A stretch of 31,436 nt of DNA from JAHEJB01 sp037969195 (GTDB lineage: Bacteria; Bacteroidota; Rhodothermia; Rhodothermales; Rubricoccaceae), in the NCBI GenBank assembly GCA_037969195.1, contig JBBKWZ010000319.1, positions 1-31,436 of the forward strand. Direction: 5' to 3'. The notes below the pieces were generated by a model. It saw only the letters and a program-made list of their open reading frames with translations. It had not been told where the DNA came from and made no database searches. Positions 7,114 through 15,228 of the stretch are shown here, piece by piece; position 1 is the stretch's first letter; each line of letters opens with the position of its first letter. A program made the position numbers and the translations under genes.

Positions 7114-7290
7114 CCATATTGAACCCGTCCTCTGACAATATCTTATCTGCTCTACCAATTCGATCCGCATATTTTCGTTGACGGCTTCCACATGGACAAA
7201 GCCGGGGGGGTCGGTTTTGAGCTTGTGACGAAATTCCGACGGTGAATACTTTTTTGCAATATGAGCTGGTCTTCGTTCTAGTTTGATCAT
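7045..7290 (-). CDS. Doubtful minus-strand ORF in the gap between the paralogs
   Basis: An 81-codon frame starts MIKLERRPAHIAKKY and continues with GFVHVEAVNENMRIELVEQI. Its amino-acid makeup is more protein-like than the usual antisense frames here. The first 58 codons lie in the 201-base gap between the paralog genes; the last part overlaps the end of the first paralog on the other strand. I recognise no family. It could be a truncated relic left when the duplication formed, or chance in locally AT-richer DNA. Confidence 0.2.
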   Translation of the reverse strand: MIKLERRPAHIAKKYSPSEFRHKLKTDPPGFVHVEAVNENMRIELVEQIRYCQRTGSIWSRLPGNPHHGLIGYASHFHCLL

Positions 7291-7314
7291 GGAAATAATC
7301 TCGTCTCGACATTT

Positions 7315-7584
7315 ATGGTCCGTCTTTTTCTACGCCATCAGGTTGCCAGTTTTGAAGAATGGCGGTTGGCGTATGACGTCTTTCAACAAGAACGTGACCA
7401 ACACACCGTCCTCAACGACGGTGTGTTCCAGTCCGTCATTGACCCGGAGGACGTCACTGTCTGGCATGACTTCGAAACGGTTGAAGCTGCGCTATCCTTC
7501 ATGACAGCTCCGACCATCGCGAGGGCAATGGAAGCGGCCGGGGTTACGGGCGAGCCAGTTATGTGGATTGCACGGCCAGTCTAG
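7315..7584 (+). CDS. Small dimeric alpha/beta-barrel protein, second of a tandem pair (89 aa)
   Basis: This paralog of the product at 6844-7113 begins MVRLFLRHQVASFEEWRLAY, keeps VFQSVIDPED and ends GVTGEPVMWIARPV. It has the same length and no gap against its partner. Conserved positions include R3, H8, E15, W16, Y20 and the DPED turn; changes concentrate at helix positions such as ERDQHT versus ERVEMI. The fold predicts a dimer, so the two products could form a heterodimer, though this is not shown by sequence. Its stop lies three bases before the stop of the convergent phosphoglucosamine mutase gene. Confidence 0.8.
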   Translation: MVRLFLRHQVASFEEWRLAYDVFQQERDQHTVLNDGVFQSVIDPEDVTVWHDFETVEAALSFMTAPTIARAMEAAGVTGEPVMWIARPV

Positions 7585-7587
7585 TGG

Positions 7588-8961
7588 TTACAAGCTCTCC
7601 AGCAACCTCGCTTTGAACCTCTCCGCCAAATCATTGGCTTCCTTCGCGGTTGCAGCCTCGGTATAAATCCTTAAGATCGGCTCCGTGTTGGATTTCCTAA
7701 GGTGAACCCAGCAGTCATCAAAATCGATCTTGACGCCATCGGTGGTCGAGACACGTTCCCCCGAGTATTGTCTGGCAATGTTGGCTAGAAGGTCGTCAGG
7801 GTTTGCACCATCCGGCAGCGGCAGTTTGTGTTTAGCGATGTGATACTGCGGCATTTCTGCTCGGATCTCTGAGAGCGCTTTGCCGGTCTCGGCAAGGTGT
7901 TGGAGCACGAACGCGGTTCCGACGAGCGCATCCCGGCCATAATGGAGCGACGGAAGGATCACGCCGCCGTTCCCTTCTCCTCCTAGGACTGCACCTACCT
8001 CCTGCATCTTCTTCACGACATTTATCTCCCCGACTGCACTCCGGAAGACCGGTTGATGGTAGCCCTTCATCACATCGTCAATCGCGCGGCTGGAGGACAG
8101 GTTCGTGGCAAACGGCCCGGGTTGCTTTCGCATGAGAAAATCAGCGGCGATGACCTGCGTAAGCTCCTCTCCAAAAAACGTCCCCCCGTCTTCTACAAAG
8201 GCGAGCCGATCCGCGTCAGGATCGACTACGAGACCAATGTCAGCATCCGTCTCTCGGACGTGGTTCAGGATGCCTTCGATGTTAGCAGGGAGCGGTTCGG
8301 GATTGTGCGCAAACTGCCCATTACAAGTCCCATTGAGGACATCCACGTCCTTCACGCCGAGCGCCTGAAGAAGTGCCGGTAGCGCGAACCCGCCCACGGA
8401 GTTGATGCCATCAACCACGACTTTGAAGCCACGCGCTTTGATGGCCGCTGGATCGATGTAGGGGAGTTCGAGAATCCGCTGGATGTGGATATCAAGGAAG
8501 TCTCGCTCGGTGTATGCGCCGATTCGATCGTGCGAAACTGTGTACGCGCCCGGTTCCTTTTCAGCCATTGCAATGACGGCTTCTGCTTCCTCAGGAGAAA
8601 GAAACTCGCTCTTTCCATTCAGCAGTTTCAGGGCGTTCCACTCCGCCGGATTGTGGGAGGCCGAAAGAATCACGGCCCCATCCGCGTCCGATTCCAACAT
8701 CCCCATCGCGATCGTGGGCGTCGTGGCAAGCCCGGCGTCAATCACATCGCAACCGCACGCTTGCAGGGTAGCCGTCACGAGGCGGGAGCAGATCTCTCCC
8801 GTGGTCCGTCCATCTCGGCCGACAACAATCGTGGGCTTCTCGGAATCCGCCTGTTCGCGGCACCAACCACCGAACGCAGCTGCGTAGCGGGTCAAAACTG
8901 CGGGGTCCAGACCATCCCCGAAAACACCGCGGATACCAGAGATAGAGGCTATTAGAGGCAC
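7588..8961 (-). CDS. glmM: Phosphoglucosamine mutase / phosphomannomutase family
   Basis: This cytoplasmic alpha-D-phosphohexomutase is most likely GlmM, which converts glucosamine-6-phosphate to glucosamine-1-phosphate for UDP-GlcNAc, peptidoglycan and LPS synthesis. Of 457 residues, the catalytic phosphoserine S102 lies in SASHNP, the Mg loop is DPDADR (247-252), the sugar-binding loop is GGEGNGG (327-333), and the phosphate-binding loop is RKSNTEP (422-428). The N-terminus ISGIRGVFG is the family's usual opening. The start is GTG at 8961, with no Shine-Dalgarno sequence. Family members can act on mannose or glucose phosphates, and the sugar loop GEGNGG differs from the textbook GEQSGH of E. 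coli GlmM, so substrate choice is inferred rather than certain. Confidence 0.85.
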   Translation of the reverse strand: MPLIASISGIRGVFGDGLDPAVLTRYAAAFGGWCREQADSEKPTIVVGRDGRTTGEICSRLVTATLQACGCDVIDAGLATTPTIAMGMLESDADGAVILSASHNPAEWNALKLLNGKSEFLSPEEAEAVIAMAEKEPGAYTVSHDRIGAYTERDFLDIHIQRILELPYIDPAAIKARGFKVVVDGINSVGGFALPALLQALGVKDVDVLNGTCNGQFAHNPEPLPANIEGILNHVRETDADIGLVVDPDADRLAFVEDGGTFFGEELTQVIAADFLMRKQPGPFATNLSSSRAIDDVMKGYHQPVFRSAVGEINVVKKMQEVGAVLGGEGNGGVILPSLHYGRDALVGTAFVLQHLAETGKALSEIRAEMPQYHIAKHKLPLPDGANPDDLLANIARQYSGERVSTTDGVKIDFDDCWVHLRKSNTEPILRIYTEAATAKEANDLAERFKARLLESL

Positions 8962-8972
8962 AGTTGAAGTAG

Positions 8973-9079
8973 GAAGTTGGAATTGAGAAGTGAGAAAATC
9001 CGCTGTTGTTCGGTCATTACAAAGCTACTGACAGCTGCCAGTCTGGATTTCCAACTTCTCCCTTCTCATTTCTCACTTC
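8973..9079. repeat. Short words repeated in both orientations in a divergent promoter region
   Basis: GAAGTTGGAA (8973-8982) and GAAGTGAGAA (8987-8996) recur as exact reverse complements TTCCAACTTC (9049-9058) and TTCTCACTTC (9070-9079). The order of the two words is such that they cannot form a single nested hairpin; instead the whole block looks like a low-complexity repeat placed in opposite orientations. It fills the gap between the divergent glmM and ctaB starts. Confidence 0.7.
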
Positions 9080-9154
9080 CTCAAACTCGCCCTTTATTAA
9101 CGGAACGAAGGTTCCGGACGGCGTTTCATTGCATCTCGCTCAGAGCGCCCTGTT

Positions 9155-10078
9155 GTGCAGTCAACTACATCCCAAATTTCCTCGAGTGCGGACGCCTTAG
9201 CCGTCGCATCGGAAGCACCCTCCGTTGTGGATGACTTCAAGGAGTTGCTCAAGCCCGGCATCTCGGCTTTTGTGGTGGTCACGGGCATTGCGGGATATCT
9301 GTTGGGCGTCCAAGGGAGTATTGACTGGATTGCTCTCCTCGGTCTGATCCTTGGAACGGGGCTGACGGCTGGCGGCGCTGGAGCTCTGAACCACATGGTC
9401 GAGCGCAAGCATGATGCGAAGATGTCGCGGACCAAAGACCGTCCGATTCCATCCGGCCGGGTTAGTGCGAGCGCTGCAATGGTTTATGGAATTGTTCTCT
9501 TATTGGTCGGGTTTGGGCTGCTTTTCGGCACAACGAACTTGCTGACAGCGGTCCTCTCGATGGCTACGGCCGTTTTGTATATCGCCATCTATACACCGCT
9601 CAAGCGCGTAACCGCACACAACACGTTCGTCGGTGCAATCCCTGGCGCGTTGCCCATCCTCGGAGGCTACACCGCGGCGACTGGTGGATTCGGATTGATT
9701 GGCTGGGTTGTGTTTGCCATTCTTTTTCTGTGGCAGCTCCCTCACTTTTACGCCCTCGCATGGAAGTACCGGCACGACTACGCCGCCGGCGGGTTTGTGA
9801 TGCTTCCCAACGTCGATCCAACTGGCAAGTCGACTGGCCGGAACGCCGTCATCGCCGCCCTTCTACTACTCGTCGCCGGCGTACTTCCAACCGCGTTCGG
9901 TGCCGCTGGCTGGATCTATCTGGTCGGGATGATGAGCATCGGCACTGCCTTCACCATCCCGGCATTTGCATTCTACAATGAGCCGTCAGACCAACGGGCG
10001 CGGCGACTCATGCTGACGTCGTTGGTCTATGTGCCTGTCTTCTTTGCGCTCGTGGTTCTCGACTTCCTCCTCCGTTGA
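9155..10078 (+). CDS. ctaB: Protoheme IX farnesyltransferase (heme O synthase)
   Basis: This integral membrane UbiA-family prenyltransferase adds farnesyl to heme B to make heme O, the substrate of CtaA at 2073-2987. The 307-aa product has a short cytoplasmic N-terminus, then about eight to nine helices. The prenyl-diphosphate site is NHMVERKHDAKMSRTKDRP (79-97), with N79, D87, R92 and R96 as the characteristic residues. A second loop is YTPLKRVTAHNTFVGAIPGA (146-165), a CtaB signature, and LPHFYALAWKYRHDYAAGG is a further family motif. The start is a GTG at 9155. Its stop overlaps the TTG start of the next gene (TTGA), so the ABC transporter genes are likely translated with it. Confidence 0.94.
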   Translation: MQSTTSQISSSADALAVASEAPSVVDDFKELLKPGISAFVVVTGIAGYLLGVQGSIDWIALLGLILGTGLTAGGAGALNHMVERKHDAKMSRTKDRPIPSGRVSASAAMVYGIVLLLVGFGLLFGTTNLLTAVLSMATAVLYIAIYTPLKRVTAHNTFVGAIPGALPILGGYTAATGGFGLIGWVVFAILFLWQLPHFYALAWKYRHDYAAGGFVMLPNVDPTGKSTGRNAVIAALLLLVAGVLPTAFGAAGWIYLVGMMSIGTAFTIPAFAFYNEPSDQRARRLMLTSLVYVPVFFALVVLDFLLR

Positions 10079-11013
10079 GCACGTGCCTCGCTGTTTCATC
10101 TGTTACACATAAGTACGGCAACCTTGTTGCCCTTGACGAGGTCTCGTTTGATGTAGCCGAGGGAGAGCGGTTTGGGCTTCTCGGGCCAAACGGTGGTGGA
10201 AAGACAACCCTCTTCCGGCTGATCTCGACGTTGATGGAACCGACTGCCGGCTCTGTTTCCTTGCTCGGCAAGGATGTCTCGCGCAACCCGTCCGCCGTCC
10301 GCAAGCGCCTGGGCGTAGTGTTTCAACACACGGCTTTAGACGACGAATTGACTGTCCAGGAGAACCTGAAGACACACGCGGCGCTAGTTGGGGTGAATAG
10401 GCAGGAAGCCAGATCGCGGATACGAGACGTGCTGGATGCGCTAGGATTGGCTGATCGCTCAAACGACCGCGTAAAGAAGCTCTCTGGAGGATTGGCGAGG
10501 CGAACAGACCTGGCCCGCGGCCTTCTCCATCGGCCAGATCTTCTATTACTTGACGAACCCACAACAGGCCTTGACCCAGTTGCGCGGCGCGAACTGTGGG
10601 ACGCGTTGGATCGGCTCCGTCGAGAAAACACAACGACGCAGATCGTCGCCACGCACATGATGGATGAAGCCGAGCGATGCGACCGCATCGGCATCCTTGA
10701 TCGGGGCAGCCTCGTTTCCATTGGAACACCTGACGAGCTAAAATCCAAACTTGGCGCTGAGACGCTTTGGGTGGAAAGCGCTGAACCGGAATTGATGCAA
10801 CATCACTTGAAGTCGCAACTCAATCTTACGTCGCGCCTCGTCGGGCGAAGTGTCCTGGTAGATGTTGATAAACCGGCCGACGCGCTCCCTGCCATCTACG
10901 AATCGGCAGGCGAGCTCATCTCAGCAGCGTCGGTTAGAAAACCGACGCTTGAAGATGTTTTTGCGACGGTGACGGGTCGTGATTTCGTGAACACTTCGGA
11001 GGTTTCACCGTGA
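10075..11013 (+). CDS. ABC transporter ATP-binding protein (ABC-2 exporter type)
   Basis: This is the ATPase subunit of an exporter of the DrrA/NodI/CcmA-like class. The 312-aa product has Walker A GPNGGGKTT (37-45, K43), Q-loop Q84, signature LSGGL (136-140), Walker B LLLLDE (156-161) and H-loop H194. A C-terminal extension of about 85 residues follows the nucleotide-binding domain, as in DrrA-type proteins. The start TTG overlaps the ctaB stop by four bases, and the stop overlaps the permease start by four bases, so three proteins are coupled. Its place after heme O synthase suggests a role in heme or cytochrome oxidase maturation, but this is inference; the substrate is unknown. Confidence 0.9.
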   Translation: MSTCLAVSSVTHKYGNLVALDEVSFDVAEGERFGLLGPNGGGKTTLFRLISTLMEPTAGSVSLLGKDVSRNPSAVRKRLGVVFQHTALDDELTVQENLKTHAALVGVNRQEARSRIRDVLDALGLADRSNDRVKKLSGGLARRTDLARGLLHRPDLLLLDEPTTGLDPVARRELWDALDRLRRENTTTQIVATHMMDEAERCDRIGILDRGSLVSIGTPDELKSKLGAETLWVESAEPELMQHHLKSQLNLTSRLVGRSVLVDVDKPADALPAIYESAGELISAASVRKPTLEDVFATVTGRDFVNTSEVSP

Positions 11014-11786
11014 TTCGCGCTATCCATGCTCTTTGGTACCGCGAAATCGTCAAGTTCGTTCGTGACCGCAGCCGCTTGATTGGTGCGTTGCTTCAACCTC
11101 TCGGATTCTGGATTCTGCTTGGATTCGGGTTCGGAGGGACGTTCCAAATGCCGGGCGCCGCCAGCGCGGACGTGTCGTATCTCGAATACCTCTTCCCCGG
11201 CATCGTCGCCCTCATCCTCCTGTTCACCGCCATTTTTTCAACGATCTCGGTTGTCGAGGACCGTCAAAAGGGATTCCTGCAAGCCGCGCTCGTTGCCCCG
11301 ACATCGCGACTCTCCATTGTTCTTGGCAATGTACTGGGCGGTGCCACGCTGGCGGTTGCTCAGGCGTCGCTCTTTCTTTTACTGACGCCGTTGGTCGGCC
11401 TCTCGCTCTCCGGCGTAGGTCTTGGACTTGTATTGTTAGCCTCAATACTCACAGCTGTCGGATTCACTGCCTTGGGGTTCTTCATGGCATGGCGGCTAGA
11501 TACGACCCGCGGTTTTCACGCAGTCATGAACCTCGTCCTGATGCCTATGTGGTTTCTGTCGGGGGCCGTATTCCCGATTGACGGCGCGCCCGCCATGCTC
11601 CGAATGGTCATGCAATTGAACCCGGCATTTTACTGCATGGAATTATTGCGCGCGGGGTTTTATTGGCCGGCCGGGGCCGCGGGTTCACTCGAACCCTTGG
11701 AAATGAACCTGCTTATTGCCACACTCTTTGCGTTTCTGACGCTTGCCATTGCAACCTGGACGGTTCGGCGGCCGCTATTTGGGTAA
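11010..11786 (+). CDS. ABC-2 type transporter permease
   Basis: This is the membrane partner of the preceding ATPase. The 258-aa product has six predicted helices and the ABC-2 pattern: an N-terminal WYREIVKFVRDRSRLIGALL amphipathic segment, a central ISVVEDRQKGFLQAALVAP coupling segment, and a C-terminal MPMWFLSGAVFPIDGAP segment followed by LNPAFYCMELLR. GTG 11010 is the start; a GGAGG at 10998-11002 lies seven bases before it, inside the end of the ATPase gene. It is the last gene of the overlapping ctaB cluster; rlmN begins 46 bases later and may be cotranscribed. Confidence 0.9.
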   Translation: MIRAIHALWYREIVKFVRDRSRLIGALLQPLGFWILLGFGFGGTFQMPGAASADVSYLEYLFPGIVALILLFTAIFSTISVVEDRQKGFLQAALVAPTSRLSIVLGNVLGGATLAVAQASLFLLLTPLVGLSLSGVGLGLVLLASILTAVGFTALGFFMAWRLDTTRGFHAVMNLVLMPMWFLSGAVFPIDGAPAMLRMVMQLNPAFYCMELLRAGFYWPAGAAGSLEPLEMNLLIATLFAFLTLAIATWTVRRPLFG

Positions 11787-11832
11787 TCCCACCAATCGAG
11801 CACTTTTTTGTTTGTGGCGCGTTCATCGTCCC

Positions 11833-12909
11833 ATGTCTGAACTACCCGAACCCGTCATCTCGCGCGCGGATCTCAAAACGATGGATCGCGCCAAACTCGA
11901 GGCCTTCGCCGAGTCGATTGGCGAGCCCAAGTTTCGCGGACGCCAGTTGTTCAAATGGCTATACGAGAAGGGCGTAACGTCTTTCGATGAGATGACGGAT
12001 CTTCCAGCCGGCCTCCGGGAGCGTCTTGCAGAGATCGCAGAGATCTGGTCGCTCAGCGAAGTGCAACGTCAGACCGCCAAAGACAAGACTGTCAAGGTTC
12101 TCTATGAACTACCCTCGGGGCGCCACATTGAAACGGTTCTCATTCCGGACTTCGAGGACGACGGAAAAGCGAGGCGTCTTACTGTGTGCGTGTCCAGTCA
12201 GGTCGGATGTGCGATGGGTTGCCACTTCTGCGCGACTGGGCTCATGGGGTTCCACGAAAACCTGTCCGCCGGGCAGATTTTCGACCAGGTTCGACACATG
12301 GACACGTTGGCCCGGCAACGATTCGATCGGGGAGTTTCCAATGTCGTGTACATGGGCATGGGCGAACCACTCCAGAACTACGCCAACGTCGTCAAGAGCA
12401 CCCAGCTCATCACGGAAGCTTTGGGGCTTGCACCAAAGCGAATCACTGTTTCAACCGTAGGTCTCGCCCGCCGAATTCGTCAACTCGCCGACGACGGTGC
12501 GCCGTTCAACCTCGCCATATCGTTGCATGCGCCCACAGATTCTCAGCGGAGCGCGATCATGCCCGTCAACCGTTCAGAGAAAACTGACCTCGAGGCGCTG
12601 AAGGACGCAGTACAACATTATCACGCCAAAACAGGCAAACGCGTCACGTACGAGTACTGCATGTTCGACGGGATTAACGACAGCGAGGCGGATGCTCGAA
12701 ACCTTGCCCGCATTTCGCGCTGGGCGCCGTGCAAGGTGAATCTCATCATGTATAATCCTGTAGAGGGTACGGCATTCACCTCGACCAGCGAAGGGCATTT
12801 GAACCGATTCATCCGCGTGCTTGTGGATCTAGGCGTCCGGGTAACGGTTCGCCGAAGTAGAGGCCAGGACATCGATGCAGCCTGTGGACAACTAGCCGTC
12901 AAGGCTTGA
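11833..12909 (+). CDS. rlmN: Dual-specificity 23S rRNA/tRNA methyltransferase RlmN
   Basis: This radical SAM enzyme methylates C2 of adenosine 2503 in 23S rRNA and A37 in some tRNAs. I start it at ATG 11833 (MSELPEPVIS), giving 358 aa, because the upstream in-frame extension into the permease gene is not family-like. The [4Fe-4S] motif is CAMGCHFC, with C126, C130 and C133. C119 and C351 (DAACGQL) match the two extra cysteines used in methyl transfer and resolution (C118 and C355 in E. coli). GMGEP and the PKRITVSTVG run are further signatures. The KFRGRQLFKWLY segment is the usual N-terminal accessory domain. Confidence 0.95.
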   Translation: MSELPEPVISRADLKTMDRAKLEAFAESIGEPKFRGRQLFKWLYEKGVTSFDEMTDLPAGLRERLAEIAEIWSLSEVQRQTAKDKTVKVLYELPSGRHIETVLIPDFEDDGKARRLTVCVSSQVGCAMGCHFCATGLMGFHENLSAGQIFDQVRHMDTLARQRFDRGVSNVVYMGMGEPLQNYANVVKSTQLITEALGLAPKRITVSTVGLARRIRQLADDGAPFNLAISLHAPTDSQRSAIMPVNRSEKTDLEALKDAVQHYHAKTGKRVTYEYCMFDGINDSEADARNLARISRWAPCKVNLIMYNPVEGTAFTSTSEGHLNRFIRVLVDLGVRVTVRRSRGQDIDAACGQLAVKA

Positions 12910-12959
12910 GTTGATTTTGCGCAGAGCGCGAAGAGTACATTCCAAAAAAAGTAGTACTG

Positions 12960-14321
12960 ATGCCCGTCACGAAGAAAATGACTGCTCCTGACGCCGCCTG
13001 GCTGCGCATGGAGACTCCATCTAACCCGATGACGATTACGGGCGTGATGATGACGGCGGAGCGCATGACGCGAGAACAGGTGATCGAGATTTTTGAGGAA
13101 CGATTTCTCCACTATCAGCGCTTTCGGATGCGCGTGGACAATCCGGAGTCAAGTCGCCCGAGTTGGGTGCTGGAGGAGTTGTTCGACATCAACCGGCACA
13201 TTTTGCCTTTCGAATTACCCGCACCAGGTGATCAGGATGCATTGGAGCGATCTGTAAGCGATTTGATGAGCGCGCCGCTCTCATTTGCCATGCCGCCGTG
13301 GACCATCCACCACGTGGAAAACTACGGCAAAGGATCAGCGCTCATCGTTCGCCTCCACCATTGCATCGCAGACGGAATTGCGATGATGCACGTCCTCTTG
13401 TCGATGTCGGATGAGATGTGGGACCCTTCCACTATTTCCAAGCCTGCGACTCCAAAACCAAAAAGAAGCCTAGGGAGTCAGTTGAAGCGAACGGCATTGG
13501 GGGCACTTGGCGAGATGAAAGATCTGGTTACTCGCCCGTCCCATCTCGCCAAGCGCGCCAGGCAGGCAGGCGGCGGTTCGAAGAGCCTTGCTATGCTTCT
13601 TGCCATGCGCCCCGACTCGCACACACGTTTCAAGGGACCGGCTTCGCCGCAAAAGCAAGCAGCGTGGTCGCGACCGATTTCAGTGGAGAGTATTAAGGCG
13701 ATTGGGCAGGCAACGGGTGCTAAGCTCAATGACGTTCTCATGACGGCCGTCAGCGGTGGCCTCCGACGGTATTTGGACGATTTAGGGGACTCAACCGAAG
13801 GAGTTGAAATCCGCGCCGCCGTGCCCTTCAACGTACGCTCTCCTGAACGCGCTCATGAACTTGGCAATGCGTTCGCGTTGGTCTTTCTGCCGCTTCCAGT
13901 AGGCATTGAGGACCCGATTACACGACTCGATGCAATCAAGGCACGGATGAATGTCATCAAGAACTCAAGCGACCCCGCCATCGTGTTTGGCATTTTGCAG
14001 AGCATCGGTTTTGCACCAGGCTGGGTGCACCGACTCGTCGTCAAGATGTTTAGCGAGAAGTGTTCGCTGGTGGTTACGAACGTCCCTGGACCAACCGATC
14101 AGTTGCATTGGCTGAGCGTGCCGATAGACAGTTTGATGTTCTGGGTGCCACAGGCCGGGAATATTGGCCTGGGTATCAGCATTCTAAGCCTTAACGGAGA
14201 AGTGCTCGTGGGTGTCGCCGCAGACGCAAACCTTGTGGCTGATCCGAATGTCTTAGTCAGCTCGTTTGAGGCAGAATTCGACGCACTGCTTGCTCGCTAT
14301 TCGGAAGAAGTGCCAGCTTAA
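12960..14321 (+). CDS. Wax ester synthase / diacylglycerol acyltransferase (WS/DGAT)
   Basis: This acyl-CoA-dependent O-acyltransferase makes wax esters or triacylglycerol as storage lipid, usually at the inner membrane face. The 453-aa product has the catalytic HHxxxDG as HHCIADG (133-139) after LIVRL. Upstream, PLSFAMPPW is a variant of the family's PLxxxxPxW motif. Late motifs are VVTNVPGP, a SEKCSLVVTNVPG context and the C-terminal NIGLGISILSLNGEVLVGV run. The length matches the WS/DGAT family (about 450). ATG 12960 gives the usual PxxAxWLRMET start. It follows rlmN by 50 bases on the same strand. Which alcohol it uses cannot be told from sequence. Confidence 0.9.
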   Translation: MPVTKKMTAPDAAWLRMETPSNPMTITGVMMTAERMTREQVIEIFEERFLHYQRFRMRVDNPESSRPSWVLEELFDINRHILPFELPAPGDQDALERSVSDLMSAPLSFAMPPWTIHHVENYGKGSALIVRLHHCIADGIAMMHVLLSMSDEMWDPSTISKPATPKPKRSLGSQLKRTALGALGEMKDLVTRPSHLAKRARQAGGGSKSLAMLLAMRPDSHTRFKGPASPQKQAAWSRPISVESIKAIGQATGAKLNDVLMTAVSGGLRRYLDDLGDSTEGVEIRAAVPFNVRSPERAHELGNAFALVFLPLPVGIEDPITRLDAIKARMNVIKNSSDPAIVFGILQSIGFAPGWVHRLVVKMFSEKCSLVVTNVPGPTDQLHWLSVPIDSLMFWVPQAGNIGLGISILSLNGEVLVGVAADANLVADPNVLVSSFEAEFDALLARYSEEVPA

Positions 14322-14383
14322 GAGAATTGCGTCATGCTTCCTCTCGCTTTCAATAGTTTACCACGACCAGAAAACGCACGTCT

Positions 14384-14656
14384 ATGAACAAGATCACAGA
14401 AAACGCGGCCACACGCTCCGTGCTCGAAATCGCGCTAGGCTTTGTCGGAGCATTGCTAATTCTTCCGTTGCTATTCCGCGTCGTGTCGGGTGTTTTTTCT
14501 GGCTTGTTCAGACTAGGCTTCGTTCGAAAGCTCACCGGGGAAGCCATATTTGTTGGACTAACCGCACTCCTGACCCACGAGGGTATCTTGAACAGGCTCT
14601 TTGGTACGAAGGGCGAGAAGGGCGATGGCCTGCTGAAACCGCGCGTCGACAAGTAG
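14384..14656 (+). CDS. Small membrane-associated hypothetical protein (90 aa)
   Basis: The protein starts MNKITENAATRSVLEIALGF and has one strong hydrophobic segment (about 16-34, IALGFVGALLILPLLFRVV), then a less hydrophobic amphipathic stretch ending in a charged tail KGEKGDGLLKPRVDK. No family is recognised. It begins 62 bases after the acyltransferase gene on the same strand and could be cotranscribed. Its composition is protein-like, and the start is the first ATG after the preceding gene. Confidence 0.6.
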   Translation: MNKITENAATRSVLEIALGFVGALLILPLLFRVVSGVFSGLFRLGFVRKLTGEAIFVGLTALLTHEGILNRLFGTKGEKGDGLLKPRVDK

Positions 14657-14676
14657 CTGCAACTACTGGAAATGCA

Positions 14677-14699
14677 GGGCACTGTGGCGTGCCCCTCTT
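14677..14699 (+). terminator. Weak possible terminator
   Basis: GGGCAC (14677-14682) and GTGCCC (14689-14694) form a 6-bp stem around TGTGGC, followed by CTCTT. It lies 20 bases after the small membrane protein gene. The tail is poor in T, so it is only a candidate. Confidence 0.3.
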
Positions 14700-14754
14700 G
14701 CATGTTAGGGCATTGGCGATTACCCTTCAGTGTCACCAACCCGTGCACGTTGCC

Positions 14755-15147
14755 ATGTCGCGCTACTTTTCCCTCATTATCGTCGCAAGTTTTCTGTTTG
14801 TTGGATGCCGAGACACCATTTCGGGTCTGCAGGATCCACTGGTTGACCCTGAGGCTCCGCCGACCGCCGAAGTTGGTTCTATCTACATCAAGGGACCAGC
14901 TAATCTTCAGGAAGGTTCGTCGGACCGTTATCGGGCAGAATTGACGGAAGGCGTGGCAGATTATATATGGACCGTGTACGGGCAGGGGGCGGTAACGCTC
15001 TCTCCGACCGGCGATCTGCCGCAGAATCGCCTGATTGAAATGGTTACCCGGCAAAGTGGCGAGATCATCCTCATTGCGCGAGCCTACAACCGCGAAGGAG
15101 TGTTGCTGGGTTATGGCCGAAAGTTGATCGAGATCATCTCACCCTGA
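14755..15147 (+). CDS. Small lipoprotein (130 aa) with Ig/PKD-like body
   Basis: The signal is MSRYFSLIIVASFLFVGC, with a lipobox ending FVGC and Cys18 as the lipidation site. The body after about residue 35 reads as beta strands: GSIYIKGPANLQEGSSDRY, DYIWTVYGQGAVTLSPTG, and GEIILIARAYNREGVLLGYG. This resembles a single PKD/Ig-type domain, with the pattern 'xxxWxVxG...G.I...A'. I therefore choose ATG 14755 instead of much earlier in-frame starts that overlap the previous gene. A good terminator follows 22 bases after the stop. Function unknown; it probably sits on the inner face of the outer membrane or the cell surface. Confidence 0.7.
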   Translation: MSRYFSLIIVASFLFVGCRDTISGLQDPLVDPEAPPTAEVGSIYIKGPANLQEGSSDRYRAELTEGVADYIWTVYGQGAVTLSPTGDLPQNRLIEMVTRQSGEIILIARAYNREGVLLGYGRKLIEIISP

Positions 15148-15169
15148 AACAGCGCGAGACCAATTTTGG

Positions 15170-15200
15170 GCGCCTCGGCATTAAGTCGAGGCGCTTTCTT
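15170..15200 (+). terminator. Rho-independent terminator
   Basis: GCGCCTCG (15170-15177) pairs perfectly with CGAGGCGC (15187-15194) around GCATTAAGT and is followed by TTTCTT. It closes the transcription unit ending with the small lipoprotein gene and separates it from the GH3 fusion gene. Confidence 0.8.
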
Positions 15201-15228
15201 GCGTTGAAGGGCTGGGCTCACCATTGAA

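Noticed and set aside
14266..14754. In-frame upstream extension of the small lipoprotein gene
   Set aside because: It would overlap the acyltransferase and the small membrane protein, and would bury the lipoprotein signal inside the protein.
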